Notes under the pieces: generated by a model
Database searches by the model: none
Told to the model about the DNA's origin: nothing
The model's input: only the letters and a program-made list of their open reading frames with translations
Origin: Dinghuibacter silviterrae
GTDB taxonomy: Bacteria; Bacteroidota; Bacteroidia; Chitinophagales; Chitinophagaceae
Length of the DNA stretch: 64,000 nucleotides
Assembly (NCBI RefSeq): GCF_004366355.1
Contig: NZ_SODV01000001.1
Location: forward strand, 434,001 to 498,000
Direction: 5' to 3'
Translations under genes and position numbers: made by a program
Shown here: positions 53,262 through 61,645 of the stretch, one piece after another
Numbering within the stretch: position 1 is the first letter of the stretch
Layout: each line of letters opens with the position of its first letter

Positions 53262-54520
53262 AACTGTTTACCCGGTATAACCGTATCAATGCCCTGGTGA
53301 CCCTCGCCCTCTTCCTGGTGACCTGCGTGGCCATGTATTTCCTGATCTTCCAGGTGCTGGTCGTGCAACTGGACCACAACTTCATCCGGATCCGCAACCG
53401 GATGCAGACGTACGTCAACCAGCACCAGGAACTGCCCAGCCAGCAGGTACTGGACGACCTGAGCGTATACTATACCCCGACGGGCGACAGCATACCCGGG
53501 CCGGAGCGTTTTGAGGCCACCCATTTCTTCGATTCTACCTTGGGTAAAGACCACCGGTTCAGAAAGTACTTTTTCCCCATCCGGGTCCGGCAAAGCTGGT
53601 ACCAGGTCACCCTCATAAAACCCCTGGAAGGCCCGCACCACGTAGCGTATGCCCTCATGGGGATCGCCGTTCCCGTGATACTGGTCATCATTCTCACCTT
53701 TTCCGTCATCAACCGCATGGTCCTGCGCCGGTTGTGGGCCCCGTTTTATAAAAGCCTGGAAATCCTGGGCAGATTCCAGTTGGGAGAGCGTAACCCGCCC
53801 GTTTTCCCCGAAACGCCCATCGAAGAGTTTTCGACGATGAACAAAAAGCTGAGGGAAGCCACGGGTAAGGCTGCCGATGACTACAAGGCCCTCAAGGAAT
53901 TCACCGAAAACGCTTCCCACGAAATCCAAACCCCGCTGGCCATCATCCGCTCCAAACTGGACCTCGTCATCCAGGACGAAGCCCTGTCCGACCGGCAGGG
54001 AGAAAGCCTGAGAAGCGCGTATGGAGCGGTCAAAAAGATTTCCAGGCTCAACAAGTCCCTCCTGTTGATCACGAAGATTGAAAACAATCAATACAACCGG
54101 AAGGAAGACATCGCCCTCGACGAAAAGCTCCGCGAAAAGCTCATACAGTTCCAGGAACTTTGGGACAACAGCGGCCTGACCGTAAACGCCTCCATCGCAC
54201 CCACCTCTATCCATGCCAGCCCCGAGCTGATCGACATCCTGTTTGACAACCTCCTCAGCAATGCCACCCGCCACAACCGGCCCGGCGGCTCTTTATCCCT
54301 TGTCCTTGCACAAGGACGCCTGGAGGTTTCCAATACCGGTGCGTCCGTTCGCCTGGACCGGGAACGCCTTTTCCGGCGTTTTTATAAAGAGTCCAACGAC
54401 AGCGACCATGTCGGCCTGGGTCTTTCTATTATACAACAGATCTGCGTAGCCACGGGCGTTGCGATCGCCTATGCCTACGCAGACCCTTATCATTCGTTCA
54501 TACTGTCCTGGTCGAATTAA
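53258..54520 (+). CDS. Two-component sensor histidine kinase
   Basis: The 420-residue protein starts with GTG. It has two membrane helices (~12-32 and ~127-150), a ~95-residue periplasmic domain between them, then HisKA with Asn-Ala-Ser-His-Glu-Ile-Gln-Thr-Pro-Leu-Ala (His near residue 221) and a HATPase domain with a shortened G1 region (Val-Ser-Asn-Thr-Gly) and Gly-Leu-Gly-Leu-Ser-Ile. It is coupled to the OmpR-type regulator. Its stop overlaps that of susD in TTAA. Confidence 0.92.
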   Translation: MKLFTRYNRINALVTLALFLVTCVAMYFLIFQVLVVQLDHNFIRIRNRMQTYVNQHQELPSQQVLDDLSVYYTPTGDSIPGPERFEATHFFDSTLGKDHRFRKYFFPIRVRQSWYQVTLIKPLEGPHHVAYALMGIAVPVILVIILTFSVINRMVLRRLWAPFYKSLEILGRFQLGERNPPVFPETPIEEFSTMNKKLREATGKAADDYKALKEFTENASHEIQTPLAIIRSKLDLVIQDEALSDRQGESLRSAYGAVKKISRLNKSLLLITKIENNQYNRKEDIALDEKLREKLIQFQELWDNSGLTVNASIAPTSIHASPELIDILFDNLLSNATRHNRPGGSLSLVLAQGRLEVSNTGASVRLDRERLFRRFYKESNDSDHVGLGLSIIQQICVATGVAIAYAYADPYHSFILSWSN

Positions 54521-56154
54521 TTGTGAATGGGTGCCGACCCCGGTCCCGCCGCATTAAAATCGAGTTCGTTTTGCGGCACGTCCCAGTAGTCCATATAGTC
54601 GTAGTCGATCGTACACGGCAGGATCACCGCCGCGGTCCCGCCCACGAGGTTCCCCGGGACCAGGACATTGGCGTTCGTCCGCCCTCCCCCGCTCGCCGCG
54701 GCGGTCGTTACACCCCATCGCCGTGCATCATACCAGGCCAGGCCTCTCAGGTAGAGACTCACCCGTCTTTCGCTCCGGAACTGCGCCAGGGCGGCTGCCT
54801 GGGTAAGACCCGTGTTTTCTATGTGCGCCAGACCGGAGTTCTGGGCGTCCCGGATCTGGTCGATCAGCACAAGCCCCCCGTTGATGTCACTGCCCGTCCG
54901 GATTTTAGCCTCGGCGATCATCAGGCTGTTTTCCTCCCATGTCCCACCGATGCTGATCGAACCAATACTGTTGTCCGTGGCATAGCTCCCCCCGTTTTCA
55001 ATATCGATGACGTTCCAACGCGTCCCAAACTGGATACCCCGGTTGCGCACATTGACCACGGGTCCGCCCGGATACGATTCGAAATTCTTCGAAAACCGTT
55101 TGTCGCCCGGCTGATAGTCCTGGATCAGGCGCTCGCTCACCCAGGCAAAACCACTTCCGTACGAATGGAAGGCAAAGGGATGATAAAAATTGTTCGACAG
55201 GTCGTTGACACCTCCCGCGTTCATCCCGAACATAAAAGAGTAGTCTCCCTGGACCATCCCGGAACCCGCCAGGCTAAGCACCGTGGCCCAGTCGCCGGCG
55301 GTCATGGTAGCGACCTTGCGGTTCACCAGGTAGTTCCGGGCTTCAAAAGTATAGATCTGCCGGATCCACATCGCCGGCGTGACAATCTGTGTATTGAGGT
55401 TAAAACTGGGGATGATGTTTTCGAACACGTAGTCATAGTCCGCGTTTTCATTCAGGGTACTTAAGATGGCCTTGGCCTTGTCGAAATTGGCGTTGCCTTC
55501 CGCGACGATGCTGTCGTGGCTGATAAAATTGTTGTTCGTCTCCCCGTTGGCGGGATTGTCGTTGATGATCCCGGCCAGGTACATGGAGCCGATCCTCGAA
55601 TAGCAGAAACCCTTCCACCAATACGCCCACGCCCGGAGGATTCCCTTTTTGGTGGCCGTGTCCCCGGAAAGCCGGAGTGCCGGGTCGTTCGCCGCCAGGA
55701 GAAGAAGGTTACACTGCGCATTCATGTAATAGCAAACCGCCCATTCGTACTGGAACGCATTGCCTTCCCCGGCCTGCCGGCTGTTTTCCGCTTCCATGAT
55801 CCCCTGCTGGGTAAACCCGGATGGGTTCTTGATCACCGTGTTATAGGGCGATGGAAGGGTGATGGTATTGACATTGGCCGGGTACCGCAAACCCCAGTTG
55901 GCCCAGGGCGAAAAGTCTTCGTCCCCCATATTGCTGTGCATGGAGAGAACGATCTGGTAAATATTGGTGTTTCCTTCACCCGGAACGGCAGCGATCCATT
56001 TCTCGACAACGCCCATGGCAAAGGATTCGATACCTGCTTCCGTCTGCAGGGATGAAGGTGTGGGGTTGTTGGGATCGATCAGGTTGAGGGTGGACTTCTG
56101 ACAAGCCCATCCCAGCATCAATAAACCGATGTATAACGAGATATACTTTTTCAT
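54517..56154 (-). CDS. SusD/RagB-family nutrient-binding lipoprotein
   Basis: The 545-residue protein starts with a lipoprotein signal (Gly-Trp-Ala-Cys; Cys17). The helix-rich TPR-like SusD body follows, with a RagB-type C-terminal part (Arg-Glu/Ser-Glu-Arg-Arg-Val-Ser-Leu-Tyr-Leu-Arg-Gly-Leu near residue 460). It sits on the outer surface and lids the SusC transporter encoded 10 bases upstream. The ligand (glycan, peptide or other) is not evident. The ATG at 56154 is used because the lipoprotein signal starts there. Confidence 0.93.
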   Translation of the reverse strand: MKKYISLYIGLLMLGWACQKSTLNLIDPNNPTPSSLQTEAGIESFAMGVVEKWIAAVPGEGNTNIYQIVLSMHSNMGDEDFSPWANWGLRYPANVNTITLPSPYNTVIKNPSGFTQQGIMEAENSRQAGEGNAFQYEWAVCYYMNAQCNLLLLAANDPALRLSGDTATKKGILRAWAYWWKGFCYSRIGSMYLAGIINDNPANGETNNNFISHDSIVAEGNANFDKAKAILSTLNENADYDYVFENIIPSFNLNTQIVTPAMWIRQIYTFEARNYLVNRKVATMTAGDWATVLSLAGSGMVQGDYSFMFGMNAGGVNDLSNNFYHPFAFHSYGSGFAWVSERLIQDYQPGDKRFSKNFESYPGGPVVNVRNRGIQFGTRWNVIDIENGGSYATDNSIGSISIGGTWEENSLMIAEAKIRTGSDINGGLVLIDQIRDAQNSGLAHIENTGLTQAAALAQFRSERRVSLYLRGLAWYDARRWGVTTAAASGGGRTNANVLVPGNLVGGTAAVILPCTIDYDYMDYWDVPQNELDFNAAGPGSAPIHN

Positions 56155-56164
56155 AGAAATTTTT

Positions 56165-59100
56165 TTAGAATCCGACATTCAATCCAAACTGGTAGGACCT
56201 CAAATTGGGAATCCCGAAATAGTCGACACCATTGATCGCGCCCACCCCGCCGATCGCCACACCCTGGCTGTTCACGGCCGTTGTGTTTTCGGGGTCCATT
56301 CCGTGAAACTTGGTAAAGGTGAGCAGGTTGCGGCCCGAGATGGTCGCACTCAGGCGCTTGACCCAGGGTACCTTCATCAACGGCGAGAAATCATAGCTCA
56401 GGGAAAGGTCCCTCAGACGGATATAGGAGCCGTTCTCGACAAACCAGGAGGACGGATTGACCAGGTTATACAGGCTTTGATAGTAATTGACATAAGCGCC
56501 CGGCTTGCCGTTGATGGTGACAGACTGGTCGAAGTCCTTGGACACGCCGCCCGAACCACCCGAACCACCGGCCGGCGAATACAGCCACTGCCGCGTCAGG
56601 TTATAGATATTGTTCCCGTGTACCCAGTCGAATTGGAACGAGAAGGTCAGGTCCCTAAACAAGGTGAAGGTATTGATCCAGGCGGAGGTGAAGTCCGGAT
56701 AGGACTTCCCGATCACGGACTGGTCGTTGGCGGCCGTCATTAATGCGGCATAGGTCGTTTTGTTGATGACGGTCCCGTTGTCCAGTTCGTAATTGCTTGC
56801 GGAGGCCGTGGGTACGTACGGCGTCTTGCCGTCCGCCATCAGTTGCGTCAGGCTGTGCACAGGCGTCTGTCCGTAAAACAGCCCCAGCGCCTTGCCCTGC
56901 TTGACCGAGAATTCGCCGTTGATGATATCCTGCCCGCCCGAGATCTTCGTGACGACGGCGTGGCTAAAGCCCCAACGTACGGCGGAGGTCCAGGAAAACT
57001 TCCCCGACGACAAGACCTGGACGTCCAGTGACATGTCCAACCCGTGGCTTTCGATCGTGGAAAGGTTGCTCAACAAACCGGAAAAACCGGTGGATGGGGC
57101 GACGTTGGCGGTCTGTTCCAGGTCCTCGTTCAGGCGATGCCACCAGGTGCCGCTAAAGGTGACCCTGGGCAACCAGTCTCCCTTTAGTCCATTGAAGGTG
57201 ATGTCTGTCCCGATCTCCGTTTCGGAGGTCAGTTGCACGACCAGGTCGGGGTTACGCGCCACGGTCTGGGTGGACAAGGCCACCCCCGTACCCAGCGTCG
57301 TCACACCCAAGGTCGTCTGGCGGTCATAGTTTCCGGTCGATTGGGGCTGGGTGCCTGCCTTTCCATAAGCGGCCCGCAACTTCCAGTCGTTTACAAGGTG
57401 CTGCCCCTTCATCCATTCGGATGGGCGGAAATACACGGTCCCCCTGTCGAAGGTTTGGGCGTTTCCACCTCGTCCGAAGGTGGAGGCATAGTCGGACCGG
57501 AGCCCGCCGGATATGCCAAAGAGGTTTCCGTAATCTATGGTCTGGTTGAAAAGAAAACCGAACTGGGTAAAAGCGGTATAAAAATCCCCGTCCGTTTTCT
57601 GTGCAGCCACGTTTATGTTGATCGGTGGATAGGCGGGAAGCTGAATGCCTTCCGCGTAATACTGCCGCTCGTATGAGTTAAACCATTCATAGCTGAACTG
57701 GGAAGTCGTCCGTATCGGCAGGCTTAAGTGGAAATCGTTTTGAAAGTCCGTTCGGAGAAAGACCGTAAACAAAGCATCCTGCCAGGTCGTGGTCGTCGTC
57801 GTATTGGTCAGGCTGCCCTGCCGGCTCGGTCCCCAGTGCAGTGCCGTCTGGAGGTCGGACGTCTGGTTGAGGTAGTAGTTGGTCGCATCTGACGACCGGT
57901 AGTCGATCCCATATTTGGCATCCAGCTCCAGGTATCGCGGCAGTTTGAAGTTTGCCTGGAAATTTTGCACGATGTCCAGCGATTTTGTATACTGCTGGTG
58001 CCATTCCTGTTCCGACAGTGAATTGTTCTGGTTGGAGGCGGTGGAGGTTTTGATAGCCCGGTGACCCGTGGAATCCCGCCAGTTAAGGTCTATCCAGGGA
58101 TAGGCGTTGACGATCGCAAAACGGTTTCCGTTTAGCAGGTTCTGGTACCCGATGATACCCTGGGAAATCGAGCGGAAAGTAAAGCCTTTAAAAGGATTCA
58201 ACCCCAAGTTCAGGGTCAGGTTCGTCCGCTCGAACTTGTTACTGAAAACATCCTGCTGGTCCAGGTTGGAGGCGGAGAAGGCGTAGTCCGAACTGTTGCC
58301 GCCGCCCGCCACATTGATGGTGTGGTTGTAGGTAAGCGCCTGGCGAAAAGCCTGTTTGAAATGGTCATACGTCGGTATGTTGAACGTCTTGTTGTTGACC
58401 GTCGCGGGGAAGGCCGTGGGGTCCGGCACGGCGGGATCGGTCCAGGTGCCCGTGGCGTCGTGGCTGATGATCGTTCCGGCGGCATTCAGGATATTTCCGC
58501 TGCCATCCGTTACATAGTGATGGTAGGCCGCGAGGATGGGTCTTTTGCCCTTCAGAATGTTGTCGATGCTGACCTTTGTGCTGAGGTTGATGGTCATCTT
58601 TCTGCCGGCGGCCCCTTTTTTGGTAAAGATCTGGATGACACCCTGGCCACCTTTCGCCCCATATAGCATGCCCCCCGCGGGTCCCTTGACGACTTCCACG
58701 TGGTCGACGACGCTGGGATCCAGGTTGCTGATGTCCTGGACAACTGTCCCGTCCACGATATAGAGCGCGGCGGCGGAAGTGCTCAGGGTGTTGACACCCC
58801 TCAGGACGATGTTAAAACCCGCGCCCGGCTGCCCGCTGGTCTGCTGAACCTGGGCCCCGGCAATCTGCCCGTCCAGGGCCTGGTCGATCGACGTGGTGGC
58901 GCTTTTTGCAAAATCCTTGGAGCTGACGGTCGCCACATCAATGGGCACCTTTTTCTTGCTGGTTGCCACCCCGACCCCCGTCACCACGACGTCGCTGAGG
59001 TTTCGAAGATCGGCGTGCATTTTTACCGTCATGCCCTGGACCGCCGGGAGCTGCTGGTCATTATACCCTACCGAGGTGACCATCAGGAGGACGCCCTCAT

Positions 59101-59308
59101 TGACGCGCAGGGTAAAAGACCCGTCGGCTAAGGTGATGGTCGCCCCTCCTCCTGCTTTCTTTTGCTTTACATAAACGGTGGCATTTTCGATGGGAACCCC
59201 ATTTTCGTCGAGGACCCGGCCTTTGAGGCTGATGGTTTGCCCCGTGCAGATGGCCGCCACGCACGAGGCAAGGATGACCATGCAGGTCATCGTTAGAAGA
59301 TTTCTCAT
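56165..59308 (-). CDS. SusC/RagA-family TonB-dependent transporter
   Basis: The 1047-residue outer membrane protein has a signal peptide, a carboxypeptidase-regulatory-like domain (~28-105; Gly-Arg-Val-Leu-Asp-Glu-Asn-Gly), a plug (~120-235; Val-Val-Val-Thr-Gly-Val-Gly then Asn-Ile-Val-Leu-Arg-Gly-Val-Asn) and a 22-strand barrel ending in Phe. It forms a SusCD import pair with the downstream SusD. The ATG at 59308 is used; the frame extends further upstream but without a signal peptide. Confidence 0.94.
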   Translation of the reverse strand: MRNLLTMTCMVILASCVAAICTGQTISLKGRVLDENGVPIENATVYVKQKKAGGGATITLADGSFTLRVNEGVLLMVTSVGYNDQQLPAVQGMTVKMHADLRNLSDVVVTGVGVATSKKKVPIDVATVSSKDFAKSATTSIDQALDGQIAGAQVQQTSGQPGAGFNIVLRGVNTLSTSAAALYIVDGTVVQDISNLDPSVVDHVEVVKGPAGGMLYGAKGGQGVIQIFTKKGAAGRKMTINLSTKVSIDNILKGKRPILAAYHHYVTDGSGNILNAAGTIISHDATGTWTDPAVPDPTAFPATVNNKTFNIPTYDHFKQAFRQALTYNHTINVAGGGNSSDYAFSASNLDQQDVFSNKFERTNLTLNLGLNPFKGFTFRSISQGIIGYQNLLNGNRFAIVNAYPWIDLNWRDSTGHRAIKTSTASNQNNSLSEQEWHQQYTKSLDIVQNFQANFKLPRYLELDAKYGIDYRSSDATNYYLNQTSDLQTALHWGPSRQGSLTNTTTTTTWQDALFTVFLRTDFQNDFHLSLPIRTTSQFSYEWFNSYERQYYAEGIQLPAYPPININVAAQKTDGDFYTAFTQFGFLFNQTIDYGNLFGISGGLRSDYASTFGRGGNAQTFDRGTVYFRPSEWMKGQHLVNDWKLRAAYGKAGTQPQSTGNYDRQTTLGVTTLGTGVALSTQTVARNPDLVVQLTSETEIGTDITFNGLKGDWLPRVTFSGTWWHRLNEDLEQTANVAPSTGFSGLLSNLSTIESHGLDMSLDVQVLSSGKFSWTSAVRWGFSHAVVTKISGGQDIINGEFSVKQGKALGLFYGQTPVHSLTQLMADGKTPYVPTASASNYELDNGTVINKTTYAALMTAANDQSVIGKSYPDFTSAWINTFTLFRDLTFSFQFDWVHGNNIYNLTRQWLYSPAGGSGGSGGVSKDFDQSVTINGKPGAYVNYYQSLYNLVNPSSWFVENGSYIRLRDLSLSYDFSPLMKVPWVKRLSATISGRNLLTFTKFHGMDPENTTAVNSQGVAIGGVGAINGVDYFGIPNLRSYQFGLNVGF

Positions 59309-59358
59309 GTCGTCAATTTTGGTACAACCAAAAGAAAATAAAACTTTTGGATACAATT

Positions 59359-59380
59359 AGGCTAACTAATAAGTTAGCCT
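59359..59380. promoter_or_regulatory. Palindrome in the susC/M28 divergent spacer
   Basis: AGGCTAACT and AGTTAGCCT (59359-59367, 59372-59380) are perfect 9-bp arms around AATA. It lies 51 bases from the SusC start and 53 bases from the peptidase start, suiting an operator for either gene. As a hairpin it might also act in an mRNA leader. Confidence 0.6.
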
Positions 59381-59433
59381 TTATGTTGGTAGGTCTTCGA
59401 ACAGTGTTTAAACAGGAATTTTTATATTCGGCT

Positions 59434-60780
59434 ATGAAGAAACTGGCTGCTGCCGCTTTGCTGGCCCTGACCCTTCGGGCTGGAGCCCAAACCACCGTCG
59501 CAAAAGACCCGGACATCGCCTCCATGGTCAAAGAAGTCAACCCCGACTCCCTGAAATCCTACATCACTCGTCTTGTGGACTTCGGCACCCGCAGTACTGT
59601 CAGCTCCGTGACCGATCCGAAAAAGGGGATCGGCGCCGCCCGGAATTGGGTGCTCGCCACCTTCCAGCGCTTCGCCTCGGCTTCCGGAGGACGGATGACC
59701 GCGTACCTTGACACGACCACCTACGCCGCCGATGGACAACGCGTCGCGAGTCCCATCAACCTTGGGAACGCCGTCGCCGTGCTCAAAGGCACGGACACCG
59801 GTGACCACCGGATCTTTGTCATCAGCGGCCACCTGGATAGCAGAAGGACAAACGTCATGGACGGTAACGGCGATGCCCCTGGTGCCAACGACGATGGCAG
59901 CGGCAGCGCGGCGGTCATCGAGTGCGCGCGGATCATGAGCCGCCACACTTTTGGCGCCACCCTCATTTTTGTCACCGTCAGCGGGGAAGAGCAAGGGCTG
60001 CTGGGCTCCACCTATATGGCCAAGAAAGCCAAAACCCGGCAATGGAACATAGAAGGCGTCCTAAACAACGACATCATCGGGTCCAACAACAGCAGCGAAA
60101 CAAACATTATCGACAATACCCACGTCCGGGTCTTTAGCGAGGGGCTCCCCTTTTACGACCTGGACAAGCAAGCCAAAATGATCCGGCAACTGGGTTTGGA
60201 AAACGACGGCAAGGCCCGCCAGCTTGCCCGTTACTTCAAGGAAGTGGGGGAACGCTACGTCGACAACATGCAGGTCGTCCTGATCTACCGGAACGACCGC
60301 TTTCTCCGGGGCGGGGATCATTCTCCCTATGTCGAGAACGGGTATGCCGCCGTCCGCGTCACCGAAATGAACGAGAACTTTACCCGCCAGCACCAGGACG
60401 TCCGTGTCGAGAACGGCATCCAATACGGCGACCTCCCCGAATACATCGACTACGAGTACCTCCGAAAAAACACCGCCCTCAACCTTTCCACGCTTGCCAA
60501 CCTCGCCAAGGCGCCCGGCCTTCCCCAAAGTCCCCGCGTCCTCACCCGCGACCTGACCAACGTCACCCACCTGACCTGGTCCGCCCCGTTGGAAGGCAAG
60601 CCCATCGGATACTACATCCTGGTCCGCGAGACAACGTCGCCTGTATGGCAACGCAAGATCTGGACGACCTTGACGGACGTCACGCTGCCCCTATCCAAAG
60701 ACAACTTTTTCTTCGGTATTCAATCCGTCAGCTCAGGCGGGAACGAGAGCCTTCCTGTGGTTCCGCTACCCGGTCGCTAA
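59434..60780 (+). CDS. M28-family metallopeptidase, exported
   Basis: The 448-residue protein has a signal peptide (to Gly-Ala-Gln near residue 20) and an M28 aminopeptidase domain with Zn ligands: His in Ser-Gly-His-Leu-Asp-Ser near residue 132, Asp in Gly-Ala-Asn-Asp-Asp-Gly-Ser-Gly near 152, the catalytic Glu-Glu in Ser-Gly-Glu-Glu-Gln-Gly near 188, Asn-Asn-Asp near 212 and a C-terminal His. The last ~85 residues are a fibronectin-like domain. It is divergent from the SusC/SusD pair, which may take up its products. Confidence 0.92.
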   Translation: MKKLAAAALLALTLRAGAQTTVAKDPDIASMVKEVNPDSLKSYITRLVDFGTRSTVSSVTDPKKGIGAARNWVLATFQRFASASGGRMTAYLDTTTYAADGQRVASPINLGNAVAVLKGTDTGDHRIFVISGHLDSRRTNVMDGNGDAPGANDDGSGSAAVIECARIMSRHTFGATLIFVTVSGEEQGLLGSTYMAKKAKTRQWNIEGVLNNDIIGSNNSSETNIIDNTHVRVFSEGLPFYDLDKQAKMIRQLGLENDGKARQLARYFKEVGERYVDNMQVVLIYRNDRFLRGGDHSPYVENGYAAVRVTEMNENFTRQHQDVRVENGIQYGDLPEYIDYEYLRKNTALNLSTLANLAKAPGLPQSPRVLTRDLTNVTHLTWSAPLEGKPIGYYILVRETTSPVWQRKIWTTLTDVTLPLSKDNFFFGIQSVSSGGNESLPVVPLPGR

Positions 60781-61604
60781 ACCCCCACATCAAGGTGATT
60801 CGCTTTTACCGCCTGGTCGAAAAATATGCCTGCGAGGCGCTCGAAGGAGGCGGGGGTCTCAGTGGTATAGAAGGTCAGGGAACCGCCGCGGGAAAGGCGG
60901 GCTTCCATGGAGGGATGGCGGGATAGGTAGTCTGCGAGGCTGCGGGCGACGATCTCTCCCTGGGAGAGGATGCGCATGTGTTCGGGGACGTGGGCGCGGA
61001 TCTTGTCCACCAGCAGGGGATAGTGCGTGCAGCCCAGGACCAGCGTATCGATATGGGGGGACTGGGCCATCAGCTGGTCCAGGTATTTCTTTACAAAATA
61101 ATCGGCGCCCTCGCCGTCGGCCTCCCCGTTTTCCACCAGGGGTACCCAGAGCGGACACGCCTGTTGATAGACCTTGACGTCGGGATAAAACTTGTTGATC
61201 TCGATGGGATAGGATTCCGAGGTCACGGTACCCACGGTCCCCAATACCCCGACCTCCCGGGTTATGGTATGCTGGCCGACGATCTCGGTGGTGGGGCGGA
61301 TCACCCCCAGCACGCGGTTATCCGGGCTCATCCGGGGCAGGTCGTTTTGCTGGATGGTACGCAGGGCCTTGGCTGACGCCGTGTTACAGGCGAGGATGAC
61401 CAGGGGGCAGCCCAGGTCGAAAAGATGACGCACGCATTCCAGGGTATAGTGATACACCGTCTCGAAGGACCGGCCTCCATAAGGCGCCCTTGCATTGTCG
61501 CCTAAGTACAGGTAGTCGTAGGCCGGGAGTTCCCGGACAAATTCCTTCAACACGGTCAAACCGCCGTAACCGGAATCAAAAACGCCTATGGGTCCTTGTT
61601 GCAT
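60777..61604 (-). CDS. murI: Glutamate racemase
   Basis: The 275-residue enzyme makes D-glutamate for peptidoglycan. The catalytic cysteines are in Ala-Cys-Asn-Thr-Ala-Ser near residue 75 and Gly-Cys-Thr-His-Tyr-Pro-Leu near 195; the N-terminus reads Val-Phe-Asp-Ser-Gly-Tyr-Gly-Gly-Leu-Thr-Val. It lies 41 bases after mfd. Its stop overlaps that of the M28 gene (CTAA). Confidence 0.96.
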   Translation of the reverse strand: MQQGPIGVFDSGYGGLTVLKEFVRELPAYDYLYLGDNARAPYGGRSFETVYHYTLECVRHLFDLGCPLVILACNTASAKALRTIQQNDLPRMSPDNRVLGVIRPTTEIVGQHTITREVGVLGTVGTVTSESYPIEINKFYPDVKVYQQACPLWVPLVENGEADGEGADYFVKKYLDQLMAQSPHIDTLVLGCTHYPLLVDKIRAHVPEHMRILSQGEIVARSLADYLSRHPSMEARLSRGGSLTFYTTETPASFERLAGIFFDQAVKANHLDVGV

Positions 61605-61645
61605 AGTTAAAAATACGACTTACGCGGCGCAAGCCGAAAGGCACC

